A DNA stretch of 38,245 nucleotides from Candidatus Pelagibacter sp. (GTDB lineage: Bacteria; Pseudomonadota; Alphaproteobacteria; Pelagibacterales; Pelagibacteraceae), in the NCBI GenBank assembly GCA_028099475.1, contig JAOHHF010000007.1, forward strand, positions 1 to 38,245, given 5' to 3'. Both the position numbers and the translations under genes were made by a program. Under the pieces are notes generated by a model. The model was not told the origin of the DNA and searched no databases. It worked only from the letters and a program-made list of their open reading frames with translations. Below are positions 14,996 through 23,843 of the stretch, piece by piece; position 1 is the stretch's first letter; every line of letters starts with the position of its first letter.

Positions 14996-16224
14996 TATCT
15001 TTTACCCAATCTTTCTCTTAAAATATCTCTATCTTTTTTTGCATCCCCACATGAATTAACAATAATGATTGTATCCTTACTTAATTCAGGTGCAATTTTG
15101 ATAGCTTCTGCAAAAGCGTGACTAGGCTCTAAACTTGGATTTAAATTTTCATACTTTGTAACCATTACATGTGCATTAAGGGCTTCTTCATCAGTTGCAT
15201 AAGTGTATCTTGCTCTTTTAGTATCTTTTAAAAAACAATGAATAGGACTAACGCCTGGATAATCTAATCCTGCACTAATAGATTCTGTATCATTTATTTG
15301 CCCCTCACTATTTTGACAAAGATATGATGCTGCGCCATGTAAAATTCCAATTTTAGCATTTCGACTAAGAGGGGCTGCATGAAGTTTTGACTTTTTAGGC
15401 CCACCTGCTTCAACACCAATTAACTCAATTTGTTTTTTATCATAATCAATAAATTCACTCCAAAAACCATAAGCGGAACTACCTCCACCAACACAGTTAA
15501 TTAATTTTATTTTGTTAGGAATTTTTTTAAATTCTGATTTTAATTGTACTTTTAGTTCTCTTGAGATTTGTGCAGTACTCCATCCACAGATTTTAACAAA
15601 TATATTAGGACCAACAGTACTTCCAACACACATATGAGTGTTATCACAATTAGACACCCAGTATCTCATGCATTCACTAACGGCATCAACTAAGGTTTGA
15701 CTACCTGAGTAAACTGGAACTATCTCAGCTCCATTTTTTTTCATTGCATCACAGTTAGGTTTTTGTCTTTTTATATCTTTTGCCCCCATAAATATTTTAC
15801 ATTTAAGGCCAAATTTTTTAGCAGCCATACTAAGCATTTTCCCCGCATAACCTGCTCCGGTATCACCAACGATATATTTCTTGCCCATTGTTTTGCATAT
15901 AAGTGCGTGGACAGTAGCATTGTATATTTTATGTGCACCTCCATTAGCCTCAGAGACAACTTTTGCCCAAATTTGAGCACCACCCAAATGGTTGGTAAGA
16001 TTATCAAGCTTTACAAATGAAGTAGGGGTTCCAATATAGTTTTTAAAATAAAAATCTCTTTTCTTTAAAAATTTTTTATCTTTTCTTAGTTTTTTGAATT
16101 CGTTTGTTAAATCTTCTACAGGTTTTTTTAAAGTCTCAGGAATAAAGCTTCCTCCAAATTTACCACCCCAAAAGCCATGTTGATCGTGTTGATCAATTAA
16201 AGGAATTCCTTTTTTAAGTTTCAT
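14995..16224 (-). CDS. trpB: Tryptophan synthase beta subunit, divergent active site
   Basis: A 409-residue fold-type II PLP enzyme joining indole and serine. The PLP lysine is K99 in NGGAHKIYN, and GCGGGS-type glycine loop NCVGGGSSAYGFW, ISAGLDYPGVSP (serine-hydroxyl Asp) and EPSHAFAEA are recognisable. However, at the exact spacing of catalytic Glu109 (22 residues after the lysine) there is Asp121, in GDTGAGYAGK; the usual Gln-His after GAG is Tyr-Ala; the KREDL before the lysine is absent; and the normal SGRGDKD near the end reads NSCGDAKKD. Its position between trpF and trpA makes a role as TrpB likely, though the substrate preference may be changed. It overlaps trpF by 11 bases. Confidence 0.88.
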   Translation of the reverse strand: MKLKKGIPLIDQHDQHGFWGGKFGGSFIPETLKKPVEDLTNEFKKLRKDKKFLKKRDFYFKNYIGTPTSFVKLDNLTNHLGGAQIWAKVVSEANGGAHKIYNATVHALICKTMGKKYIVGDTGAGYAGKMLSMAAKKFGLKCKIFMGAKDIKRQKPNCDAMKKNGAEIVPVYSGSQTLVDAVSECMRYWVSNCDNTHMCVGSTVGPNIFVKICGWSTAQISRELKVQLKSEFKKIPNKIKLINCVGGGSSAYGFWSEFIDYDKKQIELIGVEAGGPKKSKLHAAPLSRNAKIGILHGAASYLCQNSEGQINDTESISAGLDYPGVSPIHCFLKDTKRARYTYATDEEALNAHVMVTKYENLNPSLEPSHAFAEAIKIAPELSKDTIIIVNSCGDAKKDRDILRERLGKR

Positions 16225-16843
16225 TTTTTACCTGCTCTATCTTGTTTAAAAATATATCTATTTTGGATTTATCTTTTACCCCAGAAGTCTCAAGACCCCC
16301 AGATATATCTATAATATCTGCTATTTTATTATAATTTTCAAGATTATCATTCACTTGAATATTTCCTGCTATCATTAAGGGTTTGTTAATCTTTATTTTT
16401 TCAATAAGTGAGTGATCAAAAGCCATACTTTTTTCATAACCTTTACTATCAAATAAATAAATGTCGGTTACTTCCAAAAATGATTGATATTTTTCAACAT
16501 CCTTTTCATCTTTTATAGTTAAAGCAGTAATAATTTTTTTATTATACTTTTGTTTAATTTCTTTTATTTCATCAGGTGTACAGTCATAAATTTGATAATA
16601 ATCAAAAGGAAGGTGTTTAATTTTTTCTAAAATATCTCCATCAGGTTTTACAAGCACTGCTACAAAATTAGATTGCTTTTTATCTGATATTAATAGTTTA
16701 TTAAGTTTTTCAATATTTACATATCTTGAGCTTTTTTTATAATTACAAATGAAACCAATAAATTGAGGTGGGTAAGGGTGATTGATTATAAAATCAAGAG
16801 TATCAAGATCTGAGATCCCGCAGATTTTAGACCCATTGATCAT
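16214..16843 (-). CDS. trpF: Phosphoribosylanthranilate isomerase
   Basis: TrpF isomerises phosphoribosylanthranilate in tryptophan synthesis. This 209-residue barrel has the general-base cysteine in SKICGISDLD near residue 8, FIGFICNYKKSSRY, FVAVLVKPD, the catalytic Asp in IYLFDSKG, and a phosphate loop at the end, IIDISGGLETSGVKD. Sequence identity to well-known TrpF proteins seems low but all key residues are there. It overlaps pyrF by four bases and trpB by 11. Confidence 0.9.
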   Translation of the reverse strand: MINGSKICGISDLDTLDFIINHPYPPQFIGFICNYKKSSRYVNIEKLNKLLISDKKQSNFVAVLVKPDGDILEKIKHLPFDYYQIYDCTPDEIKEIKQKYNKKIITALTIKDEKDVEKYQSFLEVTDIYLFDSKGYEKSMAFDHSLIEKIKINKPLMIAGNIQVNDNLENYNKIADIIDISGGLETSGVKDKSKIDIFLNKIEQVKNET

Positions 16844-17532
16844 TTATTTAAGTGATCAATTAATCTTTGAGTATTATTTTTGATATTTCCTTTTATTAAC
16901 GATCTTCCCATTACAATACCTGATACTTTATTCTTAAAAGCATCATTAGGAGTCATTACCCTTGATTGATCGTTAGCACTATCACCAGGCAATCTTATTC
17001 CAGGCGTTACAATAAATAATTTTTTAAATCTTTTTCTAACCATTTTTGCTTCTTGTGCAGAACAAACTATACCATCACAACCTGATTTTTTAATCAACCC
17101 AGCTTGTTTTAAAACTAGTTGTTCCACAGACTTTGTATGTCCTATATCTTTAAGTGATTTATTGTTAAGACTTGTTAGAATTGTAACAGCAAGTACTTTT
17201 AAATCTTTATTGATTGATTTAGCTTTCTTTTTAATGGCTTTTAGCATTTCAAGACCTCCATTTGCATGGACAGTTATATATTTACATTTTTTAAGATCTT
17301 TTAAACTGTCTAGGGCAGATAATGCAGTTTGGGGAATATCGTTAATTTTTAAATCTAGCCAAAAGTCTTTTTTAAAATTTTCTAAAAATTTTCTTCCATT
17401 TTTAGAATAAAAAAATTGTAAGCCAAATTTTGGAACAACATTGAGTTTGCTTGTTTGTGTTTGTTTTATGATTTTTTTTATTTCACTTAAATTAGAAGTA
17501 TCGCAAGCAACAAAAATGTTTTTATGTTTCAT
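16840..17532 (-). CDS. pyrF: Orotidine 5'-phosphate decarboxylase
   Basis: A 230-residue TIM-barrel enzyme producing UMP. The catalytic Asp-Lys-Asp array appears in FWLDLKINDIPQTA (about residues 57-70), and further blocks are ITVHANGGLEML, GCDGIVCSAQEA, and the phosphate-binding VTPGIRLPGDSANDQSRVMTP with GIVMGRSLIKG at the C-terminus. It sits between ihfB and trpF in the long minus-strand run, linking pyrimidine and tryptophan genes, an arrangement also seen in other alphaproteobacteria. Confidence 0.94.
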   Translation of the reverse strand: MKHKNIFVACDTSNLSEIKKIIKQTQTSKLNVVPKFGLQFFYSKNGRKFLENFKKDFWLDLKINDIPQTALSALDSLKDLKKCKYITVHANGGLEMLKAIKKKAKSINKDLKVLAVTILTSLNNKSLKDIGHTKSVEQLVLKQAGLIKKSGCDGIVCSAQEAKMVRKRFKKLFIVTPGIRLPGDSANDQSRVMTPNDAFKNKVSGIVMGRSLIKGNIKNNTQRLIDHLNK

Positions 17533-17812
17533 CGTTTAATTTTTTAAACAAGTCTTTTGACATTTTAAAGTGAATTGTTTTCTTTTCTGGAGTGTTTACT
17601 TTTTCACCTGTTTTAGGGTTTCTTGAGATACGAGCTTTTTGAATATTAGTTGAAAATACTCCAAAACCCCTTAGTTCAACCCGATCGCCTCTTTTAAGAG
17701 CACGTTTGATTTCACTTAAAATTATATTAGTAAACTTTTCGAGGTCTTTTTTTAGAAAATTGGGATAGTTTTTGGAGAGTTGTTTTAAAAGCTTTGATTT
17801 TACAATAGCCAA
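17522..17812 (-). CDS. ihfB: Integration host factor subunit beta
   Basis: A 96-residue HU/IHF-fold protein: the N-terminal helices (VKSKLLKQLSKNYPNFL), GDRVELRGFGVFS, and the DNA-inserting arm ARISRNPKTGEKVNTPEKK with the intercalating Pro in RNPKTG. It bends DNA as a heterodimer with IhfA (not in the window) or as a homodimer. It follows rpsA after 14 bases, the largest gap in the run, an order (rpsA-ihfB) conserved widely in proteobacteria, and overlaps pyrF by 11 bases. Confidence 0.92.
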   Translation of the reverse strand: MAIVKSKLLKQLSKNYPNFLKKDLEKFTNIILSEIKRALKRGDRVELRGFGVFSTNIQKARISRNPKTGEKVNTPEKKTIHFKMSKDLFKKLNDET

Positions 17813-17826
17813 TTTAAATCTTCTGT

Positions 17827-19554
17827 TTAATCTTTGTCTTCTTCTTTTTTCTTTAAATCATCGGATAGAGATGAGAATGGTAAGTTTTTACCAGAACCTT
17901 CAGATCCATATTTGTCTAAAGCTTCTTTTTTCTCAATTTCTTCTAATAATTTAATACTTAAAACTACTTTTCTTTTATCTATTTGAATTTCTTTTATAGC
18001 AACATCAACTTTTTCACCACCTGTCCATCTTGATGGCCGCGCATCTGCTGCATTGATGGCTATTTCTGATTTTTTAATTTGGAAATCCATTTCACAATTT
18101 TCAGGTCTAACTGTTAAACCTTTGTTGTCAGTAGAAATTACTTTTACGGTGATTGTTTGATTTTTTTCTTTATCATTAAAATAATCAAAAGGATCTGCTT
18201 GAGTTTGTCTTAAACCAACTCTAATTTTTTGCTCTGAAGCTTTTACCTCAAGTACTTTAACTTTAATTTTATCACCTTTTTTGTACTTCTCTAGCTCTTC
18301 TTCACCATTATTTAAATAAGTTAGATCATTGCAGTGTAAAAAAGCATCTATATCTAAATCTTCAACTTTTACAAATAGCGAATATTCATTTTTATTTACA
18401 ACTTCACCTTCAACTATTGTTCCTACTGGATATTTAGTTTCAAATGTTTCAAATGGATTATCTTGAGTTAACCTATGTGAAATTGCAACACGTCTCTTAT
18501 CTTTATCAATTTCAGTAATTATACAGTCAATCTCATCTCCAACTTTAAACATTTTTTTAGCTGAGATATTTTTCTTAGTCCAACTTAACTCACTTGAGTG
18601 TAGTAATGTTGTAAGTCCTGGTTCTAATTCACAGAATGCACCAAAGTCCATTAATTTAACAACTTTTACTTTATAAATTTTATTTAATTCATAATTCTCA
18701 ATGTGCCCAAAAGGATCTGGAGATAGTTGTTTAACCGAACAACCAACTTGTAGTTTTTCTTTATCTACAGTGATTACTTTTAAATCATGTTTTTCGCCAA
18801 TATTAAAAACCTCATCGGGGTGATTAACTCTTGAATAAGAAATTTCTTGTAAGTGAACTAAAACATCTAACTCACCATTAACGTTAAAGAAACATCCAAA
18901 AGAACTATAACCTTTAACCTCAGCACCCTTGATGATATCTCCAACTTTATATTTTTCGATAATCTTTGCTTTGTCTTCCTTTTTAAAGGATGAAATTATT
19001 TCTCTTCGTGAAACACAAGCATTTCCTCTAACTTTATCTAATTTAATTAAAGCAAATTTTTGAGGTTCGTTCATTAAATGACTAATATCTTTTAACGGCT
19101 TGTCACTAATTTGTGATCCAGGTAAAAACATAAGAGAGCCAGTATCGATGTGTTCAACAATACATCCACCTTTACATTTTGATGTAATTTTTCCCATGAT
19201 CGGCTCATTTTTTTCATAAGCTTCAACAAGCTTATCCCAACCTCTAATCTTTTGTGCTTTACTAGCTGAAACTAGCACCTCACCATGTTTATCTTCAATT
19301 TTTTCTAATAATACTGGAATAGTCTCACCAACTTTTATTTTTTCTCCAAGACCCATGCTTTTTAGCTCATTAACATCAAGCACTGGTTCACTTTTTAAGC
19401 CTTCAACAAATAAGAAAACAAATTTTTCAGTAATTTTGTTAATTTTACCTTCTATGATTTTACCTTCTTCAATTTGGATTTTTGAAAGTTGGCTATTTAA
19501 TAATTTTTCGAACTCTTGGGATGCTGGATTTGAAAGGTCTTTGTATATTTCCAT
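17827..19554 (-). CDS. rpsA: 30S ribosomal protein S1
   Basis: S1 recruits mRNA to the 30S subunit and promotes unfolding of structured leaders. The 575-residue protein has the expected series of six OB-fold S1 repeats, recognisable by phrases such as EGKIIEGKINKITEKFVFLF, GFCFFNVNGELDVLVHLQEI-like and AFCELEPGLTTLLHSSELSW, GRGIS-like KKRVAISHR blocks and GTIVEGEVVNKNEYSLFVKV. The C-terminal tail is charged (KKKEEDKD). The start overlaps cmk by one base. Length is normal for the gammaproteobacterial and alphaproteobacterial form. Confidence 0.96.
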   Translation of the reverse strand: MEIYKDLSNPASQEFEKLLNSQLSKIQIEEGKIIEGKINKITEKFVFLFVEGLKSEPVLDVNELKSMGLGEKIKVGETIPVLLEKIEDKHGEVLVSASKAQKIRGWDKLVEAYEKNEPIMGKITSKCKGGCIVEHIDTGSLMFLPGSQISDKPLKDISHLMNEPQKFALIKLDKVRGNACVSRREIISSFKKEDKAKIIEKYKVGDIIKGAEVKGYSSFGCFFNVNGELDVLVHLQEISYSRVNHPDEVFNIGEKHDLKVITVDKEKLQVGCSVKQLSPDPFGHIENYELNKIYKVKVVKLMDFGAFCELEPGLTTLLHSSELSWTKKNISAKKMFKVGDEIDCIITEIDKDKRRVAISHRLTQDNPFETFETKYPVGTIVEGEVVNKNEYSLFVKVEDLDIDAFLHCNDLTYLNNGEEELEKYKKGDKIKVKVLEVKASEQKIRVGLRQTQADPFDYFNDKEKNQTITVKVISTDNKGLTVRPENCEMDFQIKKSEIAINAADARPSRWTGGEKVDVAIKEIQIDKRKVVLSIKLLEEIEKKEALDKYGSEGSGKNLPFSSLSDDLKKKEEDKD

Positions 19555-20210
19555 TAAGTATTAATTTTCCTGTCTATAATTTTTTTTATTTTTAAAAAAC
19601 ACGCTCTTTTAGTAAGTTTCGATGTATTTAGCAACACTGAATCTTTAGTTTTCTTTAAAGGTGCTATTTTTCTATTATAGTCACTTTTATCACGTTTTTG
19701 GATACTTTTTAATACATCTTGGAACGAAGTTTCTTTCTTTAGACTTTTTAGCTCTTTATATCTTCTAAGAGCTCTTGTTTTTACATTTGCCGTTATAAAA
19801 AATTTAAAATCAGCATCTGGTACAATATTGTAGGTGATGTCTCTTCCATCAAGACATGATCCTTTGTAGTTTTTTGGAGGATTGTAGGCAAAATTTAACT
19901 GAAATGAATGAACATGTTTTCTTGTGCTTTTTACTTTTGATATGATCGATGCTTCTGTTCCAACCTCATCAGATAACAAAGCTTTATTTGCAAGATCTTT
20001 TGCTTTGAGAGTTTTAATCTTAGATTTAATAAAGCTTTGATTAAATTTTTTAGGAAATTTTATTTTCAGATACGCAATCATTCTATAAATTTTTCCAGTA
20101 TCTAAATAAAAAAGATTATAGTGTTTAGAAATTGCTTTAGCTAGTGTTCCAGCTCCCGCAGCTGCGGGTGAGTCGATTGCAATTTTAATAATATTTTTTC
20201 TTTTAATCAT
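19554..20210 (-). CDS. cmk: Cytidylate kinase, P-loop lysine absent
   Basis: A 218-residue NMP kinase that phosphorylates CMP and dCMP. Family blocks FYLDTGKIYRMIAYL, SCLDGRDITYNIVPDADFKF and ALRRYKELKS are present. The Walker A loop reads AIDSPAAAGAGTLAKAI; the family norm is GPxxxGKGT, so Ala20 stands at the position of the nucleotide-binding lysine and Ser14 replaces Gly. The codon is GCT, read clearly. The lysine of the following TLAK segment (K25) is kept. The enzyme may use another lysine or be less active; essentiality of CMP kinase argues for a working variant. It lies between aroA and rpsA, the common proteobacterial order. Confidence 0.88.
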   Translation of the reverse strand: MIKRKNIIKIAIDSPAAAGAGTLAKAISKHYNLFYLDTGKIYRMIAYLKIKFPKKFNQSFIKSKIKTLKAKDLANKALLSDEVGTEASIISKVKSTRKHVHSFQLNFAYNPPKNYKGSCLDGRDITYNIVPDADFKFFITANVKTRALRRYKELKSLKKETSFQDVLKSIQKRDKSDYNRKIAPLKKTKDSVLLNTSKLTKRACFLKIKKIIDRKINT

Positions 20211-21526
20211 TTTTTTAAATCATTAATTATATCTAGGAATTTAGGAAAAGAAGTTTTTATAGAGTCTCTGTCATGAATATTCCAAGAACCACCAAATACT
20301 AGGGCTGCAATTACACTTGTCATGAAAACTCGATGATCTTTTAAATAGTCTTTTATGACAATCTTTTTATTAATTTTCAAATTAGGGTTGCCAAATATCT
20401 TTATGGAACTATTGGTGGTTTCTGTTTTTATTCCCATTTTATTTAAAATCTTTGCACCCCAAATAAGTCTTGGACTTTCTTTTTGATTAAGTTCACCTAT
20501 ATCTTTAAAGTAAGATACTCCATTAGCTTTAGCGGCTACTAAAAAAATAATTAAAAATTCATCAATGGCCCCACTATTTAATTTCGATGGACAATTAATT
20601 GCTTTTAGGTTTTTTGTATTAATGACAGAGATATCAGCAATTAATTCACCTTTATAATTTTTTTTATTCTTAAATTTAATATTAACTCCCATTTTTTTTA
20701 AAATAGTTATTATGCCTACTCTTGAGGGGTTAATGTTTACGCCTTTAATTAACAATGCAGAATTATTTGATAAAGCCGCTAAGACAATAAAGAAAGCGCT
20801 TGAACTTATATCCGAAGGTATTTTATAATTGAATGGTTTTATCTTTTTGGCATTACGTACTTTTATCAAATCATAATTTTTTTTACTATTTACTGAGACA
20901 GGTAAGCCAAGATATTTACACATTAACTCAGTATGGTTTCTAGATTTTTTTGCTTTTAACACTGATGTTCCGGTGGTTCTTAATCCTGCAAAAATCACTG
21001 AACTTTTGCACTGTGCTGACCCTTTTTTTTCTAAATATGTAATAGGCTTTAAATTGTTTGATCCTTTTATTGTTAACGGTAAACTTTTATTATTTTTTAA
21101 TTTAAAAATTGCTCCAAACTTACTTAAAGGATCAGAAACTCTTTTAAAATCTCTTTTAGATAAACTTTTATCACCTATTAATTTTATGGGGTTAGTGGTA
21201 TTGATCAAAAGTCCAAGAATAAGCCGTCCTAATGTTCCGGAATTTTCGGCATTAATAGTTAGGTTTTTTTTATATTTATAACCATTTAATCCCTTACCAA
21301 AAATCTTACAAAACTTTTCTTTAATAGTAACTTTGATCCCTAGTTTCCTAATAGCACTTATTGCTGCTTGGACATCTTCTGAAATTAACAAATTATTGGC
21401 TTTTGAAACTCCATTGGCAAGAGAGGCAAGTAAAACCCATCTAATACTTATACTTTTATCGCCACTTACAGAAATTTTTTTATTAAAAGTTCTTATTCTT
21501 TTTTTTACTAATAGTGAATTTGGCAT
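20207..21526 (-). CDS. aroA: 3-phosphoshikimate 1-carboxyvinyltransferase (EPSP synthase)
   Basis: A 439-residue enzyme of the shikimate pathway that joins PEP and shikimate 3-phosphate. Phosphate and PEP sites are visible: SGDKSISIRWVLLASLANG with the catalytic Lys, ENSGTLGRLILGLL, GSAQCKSSVIFAGL, GAIDEFLIIFLVAAKANG with the catalytic Asp, ELNQKESPRL, and DYLKDHRVFMTSVIAALV. The gene overlaps cmk by four bases and follows lptB after six. The residue after the lysine-loop Asn-Ala-Gly region (NSGTLGRL, not NAGTAMR) suggests the class with lower glyphosate sensitivity, but this cannot be decided here. Confidence 0.95.
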   Translation of the reverse strand: MPNSLLVKKRIRTFNKKISVSGDKSISIRWVLLASLANGVSKANNLLISEDVQAAISAIRKLGIKVTIKEKFCKIFGKGLNGYKYKKNLTINAENSGTLGRLILGLLINTTNPIKLIGDKSLSKRDFKRVSDPLSKFGAIFKLKNNKSLPLTIKGSNNLKPITYLEKKGSAQCKSSVIFAGLRTTGTSVLKAKKSRNHTELMCKYLGLPVSVNSKKNYDLIKVRNAKKIKPFNYKIPSDISSSAFFIVLAALSNNSALLIKGVNINPSRVGIITILKKMGVNIKFKNKKNYKGELIADISVINTKNLKAINCPSKLNSGAIDEFLIIFLVAAKANGVSYFKDIGELNQKESPRLIWGAKILNKMGIKTETTNSSIKIFGNPNLKINKKIVIKDYLKDHRVFMTSVIAALVFGGSWNIHDRDSIKTSFPKFLDIINDLKK

Positions 21527-21532
21527 TAATGC

Positions 21533-22309
21533 TTAATTAAATTTGAAACTATCCCCAAAGTAGGCATTTTGTGCATTTATATCTTTGACTAAGTTTGAGG
21601 GAGTATCTTGAGCAACAATTTTTCCATTACTTAGGATCATTGCAACATCAACGCAGGCAAGAAGATCTCTTGCTTGGTGATCACATATACAAATTGTTAT
21701 ATTGCTTTCTTGTTGTAAATTTACAATTGTCTCTTGTAGCATCTTAATAGTTAAAACATCTAAAGCTGCAAAACATTCATCTAGAAGCAATACTTTTGGT
21801 TCACTCAATAGTGATAGAGCTATTACTAATTTCTTTTTTTGGCCACCGGATAAAAATTTAGCTTTTATATCTTTGAGATTATCAAGTTCAAATTTAGAGA
21901 TTAAATAATTGATTTTATCATTTCTAGAGTTTTTATCTTCAATAACAATTTCACTAATTGCTTTTAGGTTATCAAAGAGTGTCAGATCATTAAAGTATCC
22001 ACCATACTGAGGAACATACCCTACTTTAAATTTTTTGCTTCTTAGATAAATTGGATATTTGGTAACATTATTTCCTTGAATCTTTATTTTTCCACTTTGG
22101 GGAGCTATTAATCCTGTAATCAAATTAAAAATTGTTGATTTACCAACACCGTTAGGTCCAAGCATTCCAAAAATTTGCCCCTGATTAATCTTAAAATTAA
22201 TATTATCTAAAATTAATCTATTTCCATAAGCTAATGAAATATTTTCAAATTCAATTACAGAGTTAATGTTTTTGAATGATTTAATTCTAAATTTTTTTAT
22301 TATTGCCAT
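21533..22309 (-). CDS. lptB: LPS export ABC transporter ATPase
   Basis: LptB powers extraction of lipopolysaccharide from the inner membrane. The 258-residue protein has Walker A GMLGPNGVGKSTIFNL (about 48-63), Q-loop YVPQYGGYFNDLT, signature LSGGQKKKLVIALSL, Walker B VLLLDECFAALD (Cys follows the catalytic Glu where Pro is usual) and the switch His in ICICDHQARDLL. A 20-residue N-terminal extension precedes the ABC core. The gene follows lptC after one base, and lptC-lptB adjacency with kdsD is typical, but the lptA gene that usually sits between them is missing. Confidence 0.88.
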   Translation of the reverse strand: MAIIKKFRIKSFKNINSVIEFENISLAYGNRLILDNINFKINQGQIFGMLGPNGVGKSTIFNLITGLIAPQSGKIKIQGNNVTKYPIYLRSKKFKVGYVPQYGGYFNDLTLFDNLKAISEIVIEDKNSRNDKINYLISKFELDNLKDIKAKFLSGGQKKKLVIALSLLSEPKVLLLDECFAALDVLTIKMLQETIVNLQQESNITICICDHQARDLLACVDVAMILSNGKIVAQDTPSNLVKDINAQNAYFGDSFKFN

Positions 22310-22310
22310 T

Positions 22311-22877
22311 TTATTGTTTACTTCTAATATTTACTTTCTGGTCATTTTGAAACATATAGATTTTAGTATTTTTAGTTTCTATATCTATTTCAATATTATC
22401 TGCTTTTAATACATTATTTGAATTAGTGTAGATTACATCTCTTGACATGAGCATTGAGCTTCTCGTAATTGAAAAATCTAAATATTCTCCTAAAATATTA
22501 TTATCTAAATAATCTATTATTACATTTTTTGAAAATATTGTATCAAAATTTTCAGAGTTGTATTTACCAAAATCTGATTTAATCTTTATATCATTTGAAT
22601 TTACTAACTTTACATGACTATTTACGTTCGTAAGATAAATAATATTTGGATTATTGAAGTCAATCTCACCCTCTGATGCCCTAATTATGTATTCATTACC
22701 TCGAATATCTTTTGATGAATAATAAACATCCTTAATTATGTTTGAGTGATAGGAAACATCATTAGAAATATTAGTTTCTATTTTTTGAGTTTTTTTATTA
22801 TTTGAACTTTTAAAAAGAAAAAAAATTAAGCAAATTAAAAATAAAATAATTAAAGAAACGATAGTTATTCTTTTCAT
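22311..22877 (-). CDS. lptC: LPS export periplasmic protein LptC
   Basis: A 188-residue protein with a single N-terminal membrane anchor (about residues 4-22, Ile/Leu/Phe-rich) and a periplasmic beta-jellyroll-like domain with repeated strand patterns (NEYIIRASEGEIDFNNPNII, DIKIKSDFGKYNSENF, LKADNIEIDIETKN). The anchor plus strands and position between kdsD and lptB fit LptC, which links the LptB2FG pump to the periplasmic bridge. Sequence alone is weak; the context makes the call. Its ATG abuts the kdsD stop. Confidence 0.8.
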   Translation of the reverse strand: MKRITIVSLIILFLICLIFFLFKSSNNKKTQKIETNISNDVSYHSNIIKDVYYSSKDIRGNEYIIRASEGEIDFNNPNIIYLTNVNSHVKLVNSNDIKIKSDFGKYNSENFDTIFSKNVIIDYLDNNILGEYLDFSITRSSMLMSRDVIYTNSNNVLKADNIEIDIETKNTKIYMFQNDQKVNIRSKQ

Positions 22878-23843
22878 TTAAGAAATATCTGAGTCAAGAA
22901 TATTATGAATATGTAATACGCCTATTGTCTTAAATTTATCTTTTTTATCATAGACGCATAATGATGTTATTTTTCTACCATTCATTAACGATAGTGCTTT
23001 TACCGCTAAAGCATTTTTATCAATACTTACTGGATTTTTTGTCATGACATCTTTAACCCTCATGGCTGGAAGATAAATTTTTTTTTCGTTAAATCGTCTA
23101 ATTTCTCCATCTGTGATGATACCACTTGTTTTTTTTAATTTGTTTTGAACAACTAAAATTCCTAATCTTTTATTACTTAGTATTTTAATTGCAGTTTTCA
23201 TTTTTAAATCTTCTTTTACAAATGGGATTTTATTACCTGTTAACATTATATCTTGAACAGTTTTTAATTGTGCTCCTAGATTGCCAGCAGGATGAATATT
23301 TTTAAAATCAAGTTTTCCAAATTTTTTATAATGCATGGATGAAATTGCCAAAGCATCACCTAAAGCAAGTTGTGCTGTAGTACTTGATGTTGGTACTATT
23401 CCACCTGACTCTTTTACCTCTGGAATAATAAGTTTAATATCTGAAGCTTTATATAAAATAGAGTCTTTTTTTGACATAATGCCAATTAATAAAACTTTAT
23501 TCCTATTTGCATATTGAATTATATTTTTAAGTTCACTAGTTTTTCCAGAATAACTTATTAAAATAAGAATATCTTTTTTTGATATGCTTCCCAAGTCTCC
23601 GTGAGAAGAGTCACTTGCAGATAAATTGAATGAAGGTGTGCCAACTGATGATAAGGTTGATGAAATTTTTGCAGCTATTAGGCCACTCTTACCAACACCA
23701 CATAAAATTACCTTTGACTGACATTTTGCAATTTCAATTACAGCTTTATTAAATGAGCTATTAATAGTTTTTTTTAATTGCTGTAATGCTTTAATTTCAA
23801 GATCAATTACTTTTTTTGCTGTAGATATAAATTTTTTACTCAT
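22878..23843 (-). CDS. kdsD: Arabinose-5-phosphate isomerase (KpsF/GutQ)
   Basis: KdsD converts ribulose 5-phosphate to arabinose 5-phosphate, the precursor of Kdo for LPS. The 321-residue protein has an SIS domain (ILCGVGKSGLIAAKISSTLSS, GDLGSISKKDILILISYSGKT, TSSTTAQLALGDALA, HPAGNLGAQL) and two C-terminal CBS domains (MTGNKIPFVKEDLKMKTAI and VMTKNPVSIDKNALAVKAL). Length and order match the family. It starts one base inside the rnd stop and continues into lptC; with kdsB at 28873 it supplies the Kdo pathway in the window. Confidence 0.93.
   Translation of the reverse strand: MSKKFISTAKKVIDLEIKALQQLKKTINSSFNKAVIEIAKCQSKVILCGVGKSGLIAAKISSTLSSVGTPSFNLSASDSSHGDLGSISKKDILILISYSGKTSELKNIIQYANRNKVLLIGIMSKKDSILYKASDIKLIIPEVKESGGIVPTSSTTAQLALGDALAISSMHYKKFGKLDFKNIHPAGNLGAQLKTVQDIMLTGNKIPFVKEDLKMKTAIKILSNKRLGILVVQNKLKKTSGIITDGEIRRFNEKKIYLPAMRVKDVMTKNPVSIDKNALAVKALSLMNGRKITSLCVYDKKDKFKTIGVLHIHNILDSDIS

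Noticed and set aside
15763..16020. ORFs on both strands within trpB
   Set aside because: Out-of-frame shadows of a coding gene; the trpB frame has the conserved motifs.
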